Source of the DNA: Bactericera cockerelli
Taxonomy: Eukaryota; Arthropoda; Insecta; Hemiptera; Triozidae
NCBI GenBank assembly: GCA_024516035.1
Contig: CM044965.1
Location: 23,926,165 to 23,990,164, forward strand
DNA: 64,000 bases
Direction of reading: 5' to 3'
Positions within the stretch are counted from its first letter, which is position 1. Every line of letters starts with the position of its first letter. Both the position numbers and the translations under genes were made by a program. Positions 11,249 to 23,324 of the stretch are shown in pieces. A model generated the notes under the pieces. The model saw only the letters and a list, made by a program, of their open reading frames with translations. It searched no databases and was not told the origin of the DNA.

Positions 11249-11410
11249 TATTAATTATGTTCATCACTTTTGTGAACTAAATCTACGCTGAAACCAGGAC
11301 TTGAACCACCAACCTCCAGGTTACAAGTCCGCTGCCTTATCGATCAAGCTACTGAGGTCGGTATGGGGACTTCATAGTCCTAATAGGGCAGTATAAATAA
11401 GGCGATATTG
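11249..11410 (-). repeat. SINE family A copy followed by family C tail
   Basis: The family A body is present in reverse (aaatctacgctgaaaccagg, caagctactgaggtcggt) with a deletion in the tail. A piece of family C tail follows directly (agtcctaatagggcagtata). Confidence 0.8.
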
Positions 11411-11846
11411 TGTTATGGATGTTTTGTTACGTGGTTTTCGAGTTGCGTGGTATGCTTATGAGCTCATGACCTCTGTCCTGTAAAACAGTAGTTCCTATCA
11501 GATAGGACAATGAGAAATTCCTCTTGGCTTCCAGATAAAACACAAAACAACACACCTTACACTCTCTCAATTTCTATAGAGAACTCGTACTCACTATAGA
11601 GTTATACTCTTAACCTCTACAGAGAACTACTCTATTAAAAATAGCGTTCAGTCCGTCTCCATCTCTACTATCTCTCTAGAACTCTCTCTTTTACATGAGA
11701 ACCTCACAGGAGGGCACTGACTTGCTCAAATACTCTATTTCTCTCTCTACCCGTTAGTCGGTTAGCTAACACAGATCAAATAGATATTGAAAAATAATTT
11801 CATATTCTAAAAGAGATCATGAACGTCTACTTATACATAGATAGTT

Positions 11847-11984
11847 ATCATATGTTGATCACTTTCGTGAAATCAGAACCACTCAAACTCGCTTTACTAA
11901 ATCTACGCTGAAACCGGGACTGAACCACCGACCTCCGCGTTACAAGTTTCGTCAGTTTTATCGATCAAAGCTACTGAGGTCGGA
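11847..11984 (-). repeat. SINE family A copy
   Basis: Near full-length reverse copy with small indels (tgatcactttcgtgaaatca at one end, aagctactgaggtcgg at the other). Confidence 0.85.
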
Positions 11985-12229
11985 TCATAAATAGAAATAG
12001 GTAGAAATAATATATATGTTAATATCTGCAAAGGACTATAAAGTCTTATTCAAGAAGCTCACATAACTTTTGAGTTTGTGAAAAAACACTACAATTGGTG
12101 TAGAAACTTGCATGTTTCGGCTTGAACCCGACCTCTGGAATCTCTGGTATTACTTTCCACTATACGGACAGATAGTAATAACATATGAATGCTTTAGATC
12201 GTCAAACTTGAGTTAACTTGAATTTTGAC

Positions 12230-12310
12230 CACTAATAAAAGACTCTGAGGGTTAGGTGGTAGAAAATGCTTGAGCATAACCTCGCCTGTGTAAAGAGTGT
12301 TATTATTATT
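12230..12310 (+). repeat. SINE family B tail fragment
   Basis: Contains gactctgagggttaggtggt and aacctcgcctg, ending gtgttattattatt; the tRNA head is absent. Confidence 0.8.
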
Positions 12311-12568
12311 TTTTTAAAAAATTGATATGATGAGATAAAATGTAAATTATATTACATTCATATGATGATGATACAAGTGTCAGATAACACAGAACCAGAG
12401 GTAGAGTTGCCTAATTGAGAATTCATTTCAGGTTCAATTGTTCGAACCCCGAGTTTCTGACTGGCCTGAGAACCATGGGTCTCAGTAATCGGGTTGCAGA
12501 AATGAGGTCTCATAAACTATCGGATTACTGAAATGATTTCAGAGCAACTTGAGGCACCTGACGAAATC

Positions 12569-12690
12569 TGACGTGCACTGGTGGTCAAGTGGTTAACGCG
12601 CTAGTCTGGTAATCCAGATAGCGTAGGAATTCCTTGTTTCAAATCCCACCCAGTGCATGAATTTTTCCTCATTCATTTAAGTTTGTGACC
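12569..12690 (+). repeat. SINE family B, head-containing copy
   Basis: The head is gtcaagtggttaacgcgct and aatcccacccagtgcatgaa; the tail is truncated after the gtgaccacataataataag segment. Confidence 0.85.
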
Positions 12691-12694
12691 ACAT

Positions 12695-12825
12695 AATAAT
12701 AAGAATGGTAAAAATACCAAATGGGAGGATAACTTGTCATGTCCCGGTTGGGTTTCGAACCCACGACCTTGGAATCTCTGGCTTCACAGAGTGCCGCCTT
12801 TACCACTGAGCTACCGGACAGGCTG
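12695..12825 (-). repeat. SINE family C (tRNA-headed)
   Basis: In reverse: aaaataccaaatgggaggat, ccggttgggtttcgaaccca (B box) and ccactgagctaccggaca (A box). Family C is a third tRNA-derived SINE; its head reads tgtcccggtagctcagtgg. It adjoins the family B copy, as if inserted into its tail. Confidence 0.85.
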
Positions 12826-13233
12826 TTTATATACTGAATTTTTACAATGAATATAAGCCTGTGGGGTTTGGGCCCATGAAGGAAAAATGGTTCAAAGAGC
12901 TTGGCAAAGCGCTAGTAGAGACCCAAGAGCAAAAGCTTTCCTAAAACAAAGGATTGCGCTGACAATACAAATAAGAAATGGGGGGGTCAGTATCTTCGGA
13001 ACCCTGACTTAAGGAAAAGGATTGTATGAGCTTTTTTACTTATAGAATGTGATTTATAACGATTAAAATAACGATTAAATTTGTAACCTATACGATACCT
13101 ATAAAATAAATATAATAATCATAATCATAAAAGAAAGCATAATATCAGTGCTTCCAGTAAAAGAGAAGATGACACCTCGTTTTACTTAAAAATAAAAATT
13201 ACTTCGATAAATTATGTAATCCATTATCATATA

Positions 13234-13858
13234 AAAAAAATCTGGTGTAAACATCACACGACTTTCCTTATCCCCCAAAAAGAAGTCGAAATCCGCCACT
13301 GGTGACTCAACGGTAACAGATAGTTAAAAATCAGTGCCAAATTCGTAATCAGCACCTCAAAATCATTGGATTTGATATGTCGCAACCCCCATCTAGGGTA
13401 AATAATAAAAAAGTTAGTCCAAGCGGGTACCCCCAAAATACCGGTAAATTGGGGCCGGGTTCCAAAAAGTTCAAGATATCAAAAAAGTGATGAGAATAGA
13501 CCCCTATTATTTTTTTAATTCGAGAAAATGATGTTCTCTAACTTTTTTTGTATCTTTAACCAATTCAAAGAAGCGGCGGTTGCGGCCAATATTTGCGGCC
13601 CTGCGGCCGCATCTTGCGGCCGATTTCAACCAAAAGTTTCATGGTTCGTCTGGTGTATGAAATTAATTTGCATACCAAATTTAAAGCCTCTAGCTCTTAC
13701 CGTTCTCGAGATATCCTGTTTACAACACACACAGAGAACAGACGACAGACGCACGGACCAATGGGGCTGAAAAACACATTTATTTGGTATCCAGGCTAGA
13801 TCCGTCCTAAAATTGTGAAAACTTGGTAGTTCAAATTTTCTCTTATTTCGAAAATTTG
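13234..13858 (-). repeat. 0.65-kb interspersed repeat, diverged copy
   Basis: Matches 57223-57883 in reverse orientation: aacatcacacgactttcctt, a gcggccgcat region, accgttctcgagatatcctg and cagacgcacggaccaatgg. It has no transposase or reverse transcriptase. Short open frames inside it (for example 13528-13770) recur in all copies because the copies are related and are not evidence of a gene. Confidence 0.8.
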
Positions 13859-13864
13859 ACCACC

Positions 13865-14800
13865 AGTGGTTGATGATCTACTTAAGAGTTGATTTAGGGT
13901 GACTGATAACGAGTATAGTTACAATCATATTCGATTTTGGGTGATGATAATATCTATAAATATTTAAGCTATAAAGTATGCTTTAAATATAATTACAATT
14001 CAATCGGCATAATTAACTATAAATATAAAAGTAATTAGAGTTTAAATAAATAAATTCTATAAATTTAATATAAAGTAACTACAATTTAATCAGCATGATT
14101 CCTATAAATATAAAGGTAATTACAATTTAAATAAATGCTATAAATATAAAAGTAATTACAATTCAATCCGCATAATTTTAATAGCAGCATAAAAGATCGT
14201 GATTACGAATGCAAAAAAAAATATTACGAGACTTAACAGCTCAGTGCATCTGGAAAGATGTCAACCAGAAAGTTATTATCAAGCCGCCGAGATTACGTAC
14301 CTCTAGACACCGAACAGAGTTAACAGATGAAAGGCCTCAAGCACCGGCGGTGGCGGAGGACATCAAAAGTTCGGACACTGGGAAAGGTCCAAGAAGGCGA
14401 AAGCTAGGTTTCGTGAGCAATGCGCGGTACAACATAAAAAATCCACTTCGGAAACACAGATGAAAAAAGATCCGAAAGAGACAGGTGAAAATCGAAAATG
14501 GTGGCACTTAAAAAACGTAATTAAAACACACAAGGTCACTATAAAAAACTACTGAAATTACTCCACTTGATATTGATTTTAAAATATTTTATATTGCTTT
14601 TATAAATAAAATTGTTATAAAAAATAAATAGACAAGGACAGACAAATTTAGATCCAATAATCAGTTTGTACGTTGTGATACTTAATGATAAAAATTATAC
14701 AAATGTTGGTTGCCTTTATGATTTTGGGTTATATATAGCAATTTTTTAACACAAAGGTTATTATTTATAGGGAACAAAAACGATATCTTTTTTTTATGAC
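13865..14800. other. AT-rich stretch, no gene recognised
   Basis: The segment aaatataaaagtaattaca and variants recur irregularly at 13970-14170. An 84-codon frame at 14209-14463 (basic, rich in Arg/Lys/Pro) has no recognisable features, and I do not call it a gene. Confidence 0.5.
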
Positions 14801-16335
14801 TAGTTTACTTGTTTGGCGAGACGGAATAATCCACAGGTAGAGAAGAAGCACTGATCGAGAAAGAGGGTTCGTTTAACGAAAGATTAAAAATAGAAACAAA
14901 AGAATGAAATAGAAACAAATGCAATGTACAATGGAGCACCGATCGTAGATATAGGTAATCAACTAATCACAAAAGAAACAAAAACGAATGGCGAAATAAC
15001 AACGGTTGATCTTTTAACTTATCAATATCCACAAAAAGATTCGAGAGCGCGGATAAAGTCAACTGCGATTTCTTTGACACTTGTTGACTTTCGAAATACG
15101 TATCGAGGCGTAAAGGTTGGTTCTGTGACTTGTGAAAGTTTCACGGAAATAGGTTGGAGCTCTCGAGCTTTGACAACAATAAATTGGTAACACGTGAGAA
15201 CAATAACGGGAGAGGTCTCGACTCCAAAGCAGGAAATCCACAATCAGTTGTGTTAAGCTGGAGTGAGTTGTGAGCACATTCACTTTTATTGATGTAAATC
15301 ACTCCTTGAGAGCGGGGGTATATCACTTGGGATTTTATCTTGCTGTGTGGAAGACGAAGGCTGTAAGTAGGTCAGACGCACATGTACGACGAAATATAGA
15401 AAGCAAGAAGACGCCGTCTGATTTCGATAGCCGCACAGTAATTTCCACTAAATGATGTTGAGATGAAAAAGATGCGTTCACACAAAAAGCACGGATTTCG
15501 CGCGCACACGACAGTTCAAAAATGTTCAAAAGCGAGCGAGTTCTGTACAACTTGTGAACGTCTCTGAAAGACCACTCCGAAGACGGCACGGCGAACAGTC
15601 ACGACGAAGCGGCGAAAACGGTCGAGAAGCGACGAAACCCTCCGACGTCAAATCGAGACCGCACGAAAAGTTCTTGTGGCGAATCGAGAGGCGGACGAAA
15701 CACAGGAGGTCCGACCGATAAGGAACTCTTTCAAAATCGGTGCCTACGAAAATTCCTGCACAGAATCTACTACTGATAAAGAGCACACAAGCGACGGCTT
15801 TCTTGGAACTCCAACAACTAAAACTTTCCCAAGGTCCAATCACAAATGGTTACAGACGAAAGTCTCCCGCGAAATCTAGCACGGCCGTTCAAAGCACGAT
15901 TTTCACACGGGCGTTTCACGGAATCTACCACAGGTAGGTTACTCCCTCGAGTAGTGATGAGTAACAGTGATTTCTACACAAACACTAGATTTCTACACAG
16001 GTATGCGCGACGCTACCCAACGTCGACCGAAGACTAGAGAGAGAGATTCCTCAAACGAGTTTACTGTAGTGAAGGATCAGAGAGTTTCACGACGAAGCGG
16101 TGGCGTGGTTCGAGACCCGGTTCGGACAAGGTTCTGGCTAGGACTGAGCTGGTCCCTACCACTCACAGTTGGAATTGGAACGGAGAACCGAGAGATCAGA
16201 CAGAACCCGAGTAGGACGGGCTGGTCTCCACAGAGAGGAAAATGTACGAGAAATCCAAACTCATATGTACGAGAAAAACGTACGCGATTGAGAACTGATA
16301 AGCTGATATCAGAGATAACTTGACAAGAGAAATGT
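14800..16335. other. CpG-richer region without recognised coding sequence
   Basis: This stretch has far more CpG and a higher GC content than its surroundings (cgcgcgcacacgac, cacgacgaagcggcgaaaac, ccgaccgataagg). Many overlapping short frames of 60-118 codons occur on both strands, which CpG-rich DNA gives by chance. The string cacgacgaagcgg occurs twice (about 15600 and 16087). A donor-like CAG|GTAGGT lies at 15931. It could be a promoter with a 5' exon, or part of an unrecognised mobile element. Confidence 0.35.
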
Positions 16336-17526
16336 ATTGGATCTGAATTTTTGTAGGTTGTCACTTTTCCAGCAGATTCTGGTTACTGGACAGAAAATTA
16401 ACTCTTTAATTAAAAAAAAAAAATAGTTTAAAATATGGACGGTCACGAAATTACCGAGTCACCTATCAAGTATCGAAATAACTGGTGACAATGGAACCAT
16501 ACGGTTCAACCAAGTCAAGTCAAAAATCTGAGCAAAAAACAAGGGAAGTTGTTTTTTTTTAAAGATTTTTTTATTTATTTATCTTATTAGATTTTTTGCC
16601 TCTACATATGGGTAAATTTCCATTATAAAGAACAGTAAAGATAATCAAAGCCCTGATTTTGATTGCAGGATTCAGTGTTGGAAATTCCTCGAGTTCCACC
16701 CTGTACATGAAATCAGTATAAACAGAAAATTATAATCAGCAGAAGAAAAGTATAACCAGAAATCTGCGCTAACCTCCAACACCTTCATAAATCAAAAAAT
16801 ACCGAGACTGGGGCTTACACAACTAGAAGTGTGCCCTTGAAAGTGTGGCGAAGGAAATGTACTGATCTAGTACATTCGTGCTGGCGTTGGAGATCCATTT
16901 ATCAACAAATGTACTGATTCTTGAGGAGAGAGAGAGAGAATTGTTGGATTGCCATTATGACTAAGTATGAAGGAAGGAGAGGGAGAGAGGGGAGGGAGAG
17001 AGAATGAAGCGGAGAGACCCACATTATGCAGTTATAAAAAAACATACAGGATGTCACCGGCAGAATGAAAATATGAATCCTTGATTTTAAGCAAATGGTC
17101 AAATGTCAAAAAGAAAACAAAGAGCGCCTAATCGTCAACAAGTTACGTACGAAAAATTATATAGAGAGAAACAATCAATAATTTTATTGAGGAACTGCCC
17201 AGAATCAAAAAAAAAAAAAACCCTGGCAATTGGCCTAACACATAGAAATAGCAGACCTGACAACTGATGCATAATACAAACTCTCAAAATAAGACTAAGG
17301 GCATAATTAAAATTAGAACTTATATGTCATAATTTCATTATTTAGCATTAGAAACACTAGAAAAAAGAAGAAACGAACAAGAAATAAAATTACTCGAAAA
17401 TGTGTGCCGAGGTCAAATTAACTGTCCCTATATAAAAAACAAACTTACCGTAAAGATACCCGACACCAGACTTAGGGAAAATCAAAATATTTTTTTTGAA
17501 ATACCAAACAGAAAAGAAACATAACA
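16336..17526. other. AT-rich flank with short (GA)n tract
   Basis: A GA/GAGG run lies at about 16925-17010. Otherwise no feature is recognised up to the mariner terminus. Confidence 0.5.
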
Positions 17527-18813
17527 CATGGGTCAATAAGTCGTCGAACTAAATGTGAAAGGAACCTTTTTTTGGAAAAATTTTACCTTAGTCATCAACA
17601 TAGTCTCCATTTAGGGTAATACAATTATTCCAGCGCTTTTCTAATTTTTCGATTCCTATTTTGTAGAAGGTTTTGTCTTTTGCCTCAAAATAGGCTTCAG
17701 TGGCGACTATGACCTCATAGTCGGATCGAAATTTTTTTCCCTGGAGCTCTTTTTTCAGGTCTGAGAACAGATGGTAGTCAGATGGAGCCAGGTCTGGTGA
17801 ATAAGGGGGATGTGGAAGCAATTCAAATCGCAAATCCTTCAATTTTGCCATCGTTTTCATTGATTTGTGGATTGGAGCGTTGTCTTGGTGAAAAAGTGGT
17901 TTTTTCCTTGTCATGTGGGGCCTTTTCTGTTTGTTAGCGTCATTCCACCGATCCAATAAGGCTATGTAATAGTCACTGTTGATCTTCTGACCTTTCGGGA
18001 GAAAGTCAATGAGCAAAAGTCCATTTGTGTCCCAAAATATAGAAGCCATAACCTTCCCAGCTGATTCTTGTGTCTTTGGACGCTTTGGTCGGGTATCGCC
18101 CTCTCCTGTCCATTCGGCTGACGCTCTTTTCGATTCCGGAGTATAGTGGTGTATCCACGTCTCATCCATCGTTATATATCGGCGGAAAAAATCCTTTCTG
18201 TCTCTGTTAAACAGCTCCAAACAATGCTCAGAATCATCAATACGTTGTTCTTTTTGGTCTACTGTCAGTAAACGCGGCACCCACTTGGATAAAAGCTTCT
18301 GCATACCCAATTCTTCATGTAAAATTTTAAGTACAGTACCTTTTGAAATCTGTAGAGTGTCAGCTATCTCTTGTAACTTAACTTTGCGATCAGCTCTCAC
18401 GATTTTCAGCACTTTTTGAGTGTTTTCTGGTGTAGCCACCTCAATAGGACGTCCTGAGCGTTCTTTGTCTTCGGTGGATGTTCTACCACTTTTAAATTCT
18501 CTATACCACCAACAAATTGTTTCTTTTGATGGACAATCATTTGGATAATACTTTATTAACCACTTTTGAGCTTCCACTGTATTTTTACCCATCAAAAAAC
18601 AATGTTTGATCAAGAAGCGAAACTCGTTTTTATCCATATTTTAAAAGTAAACAATAGAAGCTTCACTTAATTTGTAATAACTTACAGAAAAATAATTTTC
18701 AAGGCACAAAATCTGAACACATGACTGATGACCGTTAGTACTAAAAGTTTTCAAAACAAACAGCGCGCTAGTGGCGCGCTCTATGACCTAGTTCGACAAC
18801 TTAATGACCCATG
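17527..18813 (-). mobile_element. mariner element, 1287 bp, complete
   Basis: The terminal inverted repeats of about 29 bp begin CATGGGTCAATAAGTCGTCG on the left and CATGGGTCATTAAGTTGTCG in reverse complement of the right end, both continuing AACTA. The right end is followed by TA. The left end is preceded by CA, so one copy of the TA target duplication appears to have mutated. Length and layout are typical of mariner. The single ORF spans most of the element on the minus strand. Confidence 0.93.
17588..18637 (-). CDS. mariner transposase, uninterrupted, 349 residues
   Basis: A full-length Tc1/mariner transposase of the D,D34D type. The N-terminal DNA-binding half has two helix-turn-helix regions (about residues 1-110; VKLQEIADTLQISKGTV is the second) and the linker WVPRLLT, a form of the mariner WVPHEL motif. 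The catalytic domain has MDETW (first Asp), HQDNAPIH (second Asp) and YSPDLAPSDYHLF (third Asp), with exactly 34 residues between the second and third Asp. The C-terminus has the usual WNNCITLNGDYV. The usual family length is about 345-350, so nothing is missing. There is no stop or frameshift, both TIRs are present, and it may be a young or still active copy. The enzyme would act in the nucleus, cutting and pasting the element at TA sites. Confidence 0.95.
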   Translation of the reverse strand: MDKNEFRFLIKHCFLMGKNTVEAQKWLIKYYPNDCPSKETICWWYREFKSGRTSTEDKERSGRPIEVATPENTQKVLKIVRADRKVKLQEIADTLQISKGTVLKILHEELGMQKLLSKWVPRLLTVDQKEQRIDDSEHCLELFNRDRKDFFRRYITMDETWIHHYTPESKRASAEWTGEGDTRPKRPKTQESAGKVMASIFWDTNGLLLIDFLPKGQKINSDYYIALLDRWNDANKQKRPHMTRKKPLFHQDNAPIHKSMKTMAKLKDLRFELLPHPPYSPDLAPSDYHLFSDLKKELQGKKFRSDYEVIVATEAYFEAKDKTFYKIGIEKLEKRWNNCITLNGDYVDD

Positions 18814-18961
18814 TAGTATATGTTCAAATCCCCTATAGTCCGCGCCATGGACAGGTATAACAACACTGTTCATAGGCCGACACTCATTATATAGTTTAAT
18901 ATAAGTACACATCAGTTATTGCTGATGTATCCTTCCAAAGGATATATCAGTGTAGATGTAT

Positions 18962-18963
18962 GG

Positions 18964-18995
<32 letters not shown>
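18962..18995. repeat. Poly(A) run
   Basis: About 34 consecutive A, downstream of the mariner element; probably the tail of an old retroposon whose body is not recognisable. Confidence 0.8.
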
Positions 18996-18997
<2 letters not shown>

Positions 18998-19212
18998 AGT
19001 TTTCACCATTAAAGATAATACGCAAAATCCATGTGGCTCCACAGAATATCACAAAAACGTCAATTAATTCCGTTCGAAATGACAATTTCGAATTACCAAC
19101 TTTAATTTCCATGAGAATTTTCTATATAATAAAATCTAACGATACGAAAAGAGAGCTTACATGTGAGAACCCTGCCACTTTAAGGAAAGCCAAAAAAAAA
19201 AAATACAAGGAA

Positions 19213-19382
19213 TATTTTTAACAGACCGACAGACGGACACAAAACCAAAGTTGCTCAGGAGGTTATGAAACGTCCAGAAATATGAAAAAAATTGAACTCG
19301 GAGCACAAAAATATTTTTTTTTTTTTTTTACAAAAAGGAACACAATACTTCCGATTTCTAATATTAGAAATTTCTCGAAAGT
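19213..19382 (-). repeat. Fragment of the roughly 0.75-kb interspersed repeat
   Basis: In reverse it matches 38810-38935 and 39223-39260: ccgacagacggacacaaaac, ttatgaaacgtccagaaata and gatttctaatattagaaat. No coding signal. Confidence 0.7.
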
Positions 19383-19764
19383 AAAACAAGTCCACAGAGA
19401 TATTACAGAATTTCTAATTTCGCTACACATCTCCCGAGTTAGGGTTGACAGTTCAATGTGTCACAGATCCACCCTGTATACACATCCCAGAGATGTATCA
19501 CAACAACAGGTCATCCCAGGGAACAATCTGGACCAAACTGGCCTTCGTTCCAAAAAGCACTCTCACTCTCATTGTTAATAATATTATGTTAAATATATAT
19601 CCCACAAAAACTACCGTTAAAAAAAAGCCAAGTTCCAGAAATCCTATCCAAAAAGGTTTCGCCAGTGATAGTATCGCCAGTGATATCTTGTTTGCGGCCA
19701 AGTTATCTTGGTACTAAATATTTCTTTTATTAAAACCCGTTTTCTAAGTTCCTCTCGGACGGAG

Positions 19765-19862
19765 TCTTTATGTGGTTACGCACTCAAATCAATGAGCAAA
19801 AATTCATGCACTGAGTGGGATTCGAACGAACGATTACCAGACTAGCGCGTTAACCACATGCA
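19765..19862 (-). repeat. SINE family B, head fragment
   Basis: In reverse: attcatgcactgagtgggat and accagactagcgcgttaacc. Truncated body. Confidence 0.8.
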
Positions 19863-20361
19863 CAGTGTTCTCTATTAACTTCATTGAAGGTCCTGTTTAG
19901 TGTTCATAACTCTACATCGTCTTTAGTTCTGTTGTGTATCAATAACTCTAAAACAGGATATATTTGTAACAGATGAACTAGGCTGAGCTGACAATATTCA
20001 ACATCCTGGATATTTCTCTCTCTATCCCTCAAGGAATAAGTGTGATCCTGTTATCTGAACAGATCATACGACTGGTCGTTCGGTCATTATTACGTGTTTT
20101 CTACAAGAATTTACGGGATGTGTTCCCATTTATTACAATACATCATAAAATCACAAAAGAAAACACACATTGCTAATAAGTCTAAGTCGCCAAAAAAGAG
20201 CAAAAATGTGTTGTAAGGCAATTGAATTGCGAAAAATAAATACTTTTTTTTGAAATCAAGAGAGACTAATTCATCCAGAAATGTTATCTGGTCAATTTCG
20301 AGAAATAAAACCGATCGAAAACAATACTTATAACAACAATAGGTAATCATCATCATCATAG

Positions 20362-20655
20362 GATGGCCTCGCCTGGTGGTTACCTTCCATTAAAGAGTGT
20401 TATTATTATTAAGTACGGGGAAACGACTGGTGAAATTATGAACATCACATAATAATAATACTCTTTAGTGGAAGGCGAGGTTAATGCTCAAAGCATTTTC
20501 TACCACCTAACCCTCAAGAGTCTTATTACTATGTGGTCACAAACTCAAACTAATATGGAAAAATTCATGAACTGGGTGGGATTCGAACCAACGGATCCCT
20601 ACGCTACCTGGATTACCAGAGTAGCGCCTTAACCACTTGACTACCAGTGCACTTG
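20362..20655. repeat. SINE family B: plus-strand tail fragment, then minus-strand full copy
   Basis: 20362-20412 holds ggcctcgcctggtggttacc and attaaagagtgttattatt (plus). 20455-20652 holds a full reverse copy, from actctttagtggaag to ccagtgcac. The two are inverted relative to each other with about 45 bp between them, so this DNA can fold on itself. Confidence 0.85.
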
Positions 20656-21125
20656 ACTCCCATTCACATGTAAGTGAATGGGAGGTACTTTTGTATGATT
20701 GCCAGTCAGGGGGAGGTTTCAGTACAATTATATCAGCAAGGACAAAGTGGGTGGATCCGAGAAATGTAATTTGAAAATTTATCATATTTGTGTTAATCAC
20801 ACATGTAACCCTATACGTCGAACCTAGATAAACAGGAATTCAAGGAACCGGAATAATTTTCCTGCTAATAGAGGTTTCCTGCTTGAAAAACAATTTTTAA
20901 CAAACATTTATTCATCGAAACAATGTGAAGATAGAAACACTTGGCTTTTTTTTCTTTCTATTATTTCAATGTTTCTTTGTTTTACCAAGAGTTTACTCCT
21001 CAGAAGTTAGGACTTAGCTTATAGGAGATGTATTGTTTATAATATCATTCTTGTACAGATAAAACATTTTTTGTTTTAATTTTTTCTTTCTATAACCTAT
21101 AACTACTATAAGGTATAAAAGCTAT

Positions 21126-21264
21126 CATATTTGTGTGCATCACTTTCGTGATATCACAACTACTTAAACTCACTTTACTAAATACGCTGAATTCGGGACT
21201 TGAACCAGCGACCTACAGTGTAACCTAGAGGTCCGCCGCCTTATCGACCAAGCTACTGAGGTCG
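21126..21264 (-). repeat. SINE family A copy
   Basis: Reverse copy: tcactttcgtgatatcacaa to accaagctactgaggtcggt. Confidence 0.85.
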
Positions 21265-21369
21265 GTTAAGGATTCTCTTGTAAGGAGCTTTTCTATCCAA
21301 CTATGTTAAAATAAGGAGTTGAACTATAGATCATAACTTGCGAGGTAGTATAAGGATACTATTGATATT

Positions 21370-21565
21370 AATAATATCGCCTTATTTATACTGCCCGATT
21401 AGGACTAATAAGTCCCATTATTCCAGCAGGAAGTCCAAGAAGTATCATTATGTGGCCAAAATCCCAAATGGGGGGATAACTTGTCATGTCCGGCTGGGTT
21501 TCGAACACGCGACCTCTGGATTACCAGTCGGACACCTTGACCACAGAGCGACCGGACAGACTATT
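21370..21565 (-). repeat. SINE family C copy
   Basis: In reverse: ttatttatactgcccgatta, aaatggggggataacttgtc, gggtttcgaacacgcgacct and gagcgaccggacag. A second partial family C tail lies at 21670-21720. Confidence 0.85.
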
Positions 21566-22136
21566 GATAAAGCTATTTCCGACCCATCACAGGCTGCTTG
21601 AGGTTACTCTGACCTCTGATGGTAAAGAAACGTTAAGTGGTAAGGCGGGGTGAAACATAAACAGAACTCATTGAACTTAGGACTAATGAGTCCTATAATT
21701 CCAGCAGTAAGCCCAACAACTTTCTACTTTTTTATATACATATTTTTTTTTATTACAGGAAGTAGATTTCTGTCATTTGTGATCCAAAGGGCAAAGGCAA
21801 ACTCAGAATGTTCGAGTAATTTCCTCTCTGGTTGATTACAAGTGACATTTTTTTACAGTAAAATTTCTACTTCTATAATTTTATTATTCAACTATTTAGA
21901 TTTAGTGGGAGGATGCATAGAAAACGCATTGAGATAAAAAAAAAAAAAAATACATGAGACACATCTCTTATCAAAAACATAATTTTATGCAACATTCTTA
22001 TACATATTGATATGTCCTTTAACCTTCTGGTTGACAAAATATGGGAGGTAATCAAACAATAAATTCAAGCCTAAAAGCAATGATAGGTCTCTAGGGAGAT
22101 AGATTTCTTTTTTTTTTAAATAATTAACACTGAATT

Positions 22137-22268
22137 ATAAAATAGGATTACATAAAAGATGAGTCAAACCGTTCCTCAGGTTGGACCATAGAGCTCTGAT
22201 ATTGGTTGAAACTCTGACTTGAGGGATAGTTCGGCTTTACTTGGTTTAAATCCTATTTTGTTATAAAA
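22137..22268. mobile_element. MITE-like element, copy 1
   Basis: The ends form an imperfect inverted repeat (ttataaaataggatt on the left; ttataacaaaataggattta in reverse complement of the right). The interior ctctgatattggttgaaact resembles the interior of 50094-50234. No clean target duplication was found, so the superfamily is open. Confidence 0.5.
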
Positions 22269-22877
22269 ATAAACTGTGAAACATTCATCTTTTTCAACAA
22301 CAGAAAAACTCCGGCTGAAATTTCTTCCTCAGTTTGATGTTTACAAAGTTTTACAACATGAAATAAATTAATACAATGATTTGATAACTTTAGACAAAAT
22401 TCAAAGTGTTTAAAACACTTTTATATATGTAGGTACTAAAACACAAATAAGATACTATTATGCATATGAAATTAGAGGATCCCCAACACACGTCTTTTGA
22501 CACATTGGGACATCCGTAACTAATACATAATATCAAACAATAAATAATTTGACTGTTAATGTAGGTATATAGACTGTTAATGAATTAATAAGAAAAAACA
22601 CAGGAAAAAAGGGGGACAAAAAATCAAATTAATAAACACCTTTTAGGTGAAAATAAAAACAGAAAGAACAATTGCCCCCCCTCCCATAGGGAAAATGGAG
22701 CTAAAAGTGAGTTCATGCAAACAAGAGAACCAAATTGTAAAATAGGATATAAATTTGCATTTTGGCCAGCTTCAATGGCACACTGAATACACCGGTTCCT
22801 GTTATGTCACTAAAAACCACACCAAATGGCAGGATAATTTCTCTGTCCTATCCAGGTTTCAAACCCATGAATTCTAG

Positions 22878-23205
22878 AGCTCAGTGTTGGTCTGATAATC
22901 TAGATTATTTGTTATAAAATATATTTCAAAGGTAAAACATTTATTCAAGCTCACTACCGAGAGGAAGCCTGCCTCTGAAATTTGTTATTAAATTCATATT
23001 AGAAATCCAAAGTAATGTTAGGTATATGTAATATTTTATCTAAAACTAGGATTCTTTAAATTTAAATAATCCTAATTTTATGTATAGGTAATATTTTATA
23101 TAAAATTAGGGGCAAGCTTCCTCTCAGCAGTCAGTTTGAAGAAATGTTTTACCTTTGAAATATATTTTATAACAAATAATCTAGATTATCAGACCAACTC
23201 TGAGC
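22878..23205. repeat. Foldback element with about 90-bp arms
   Basis: The left arm (22878-22968) begins agctcagtgttggtctgata and ends ccgagaggaagc. The reverse complement of the right arm (23115-23205) begins agctcagagttggtctgata and ends ctgagaggaagc. The outer roughly 60 bp are almost identical between arms. The loop is about 146 bp. This is either a foldback MITE or a hairpin-forming transcript unit. Confidence 0.8.
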
Positions 23206-23324
23206 TAATTGGACTGACTCATTCACTCATTTAATATGATATCAATGTTGGATGATTCAAGCTGAATTGATCATTTTGTTTGTACATGAAACAACCAAGA
23301 TAATAATAATTAAATTATTGGTAG

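Noticed and set aside
13528..13799. Similar 60-100 codon frames shared by 13.5, 55.5 and 57.2 kb ([24 protein letters not shown])
   Set aside because: The similarity is explained by three copies of one non-coding 0.65-kb repeat; frames are short, overlap in two phases and are not preserved in the third copy.
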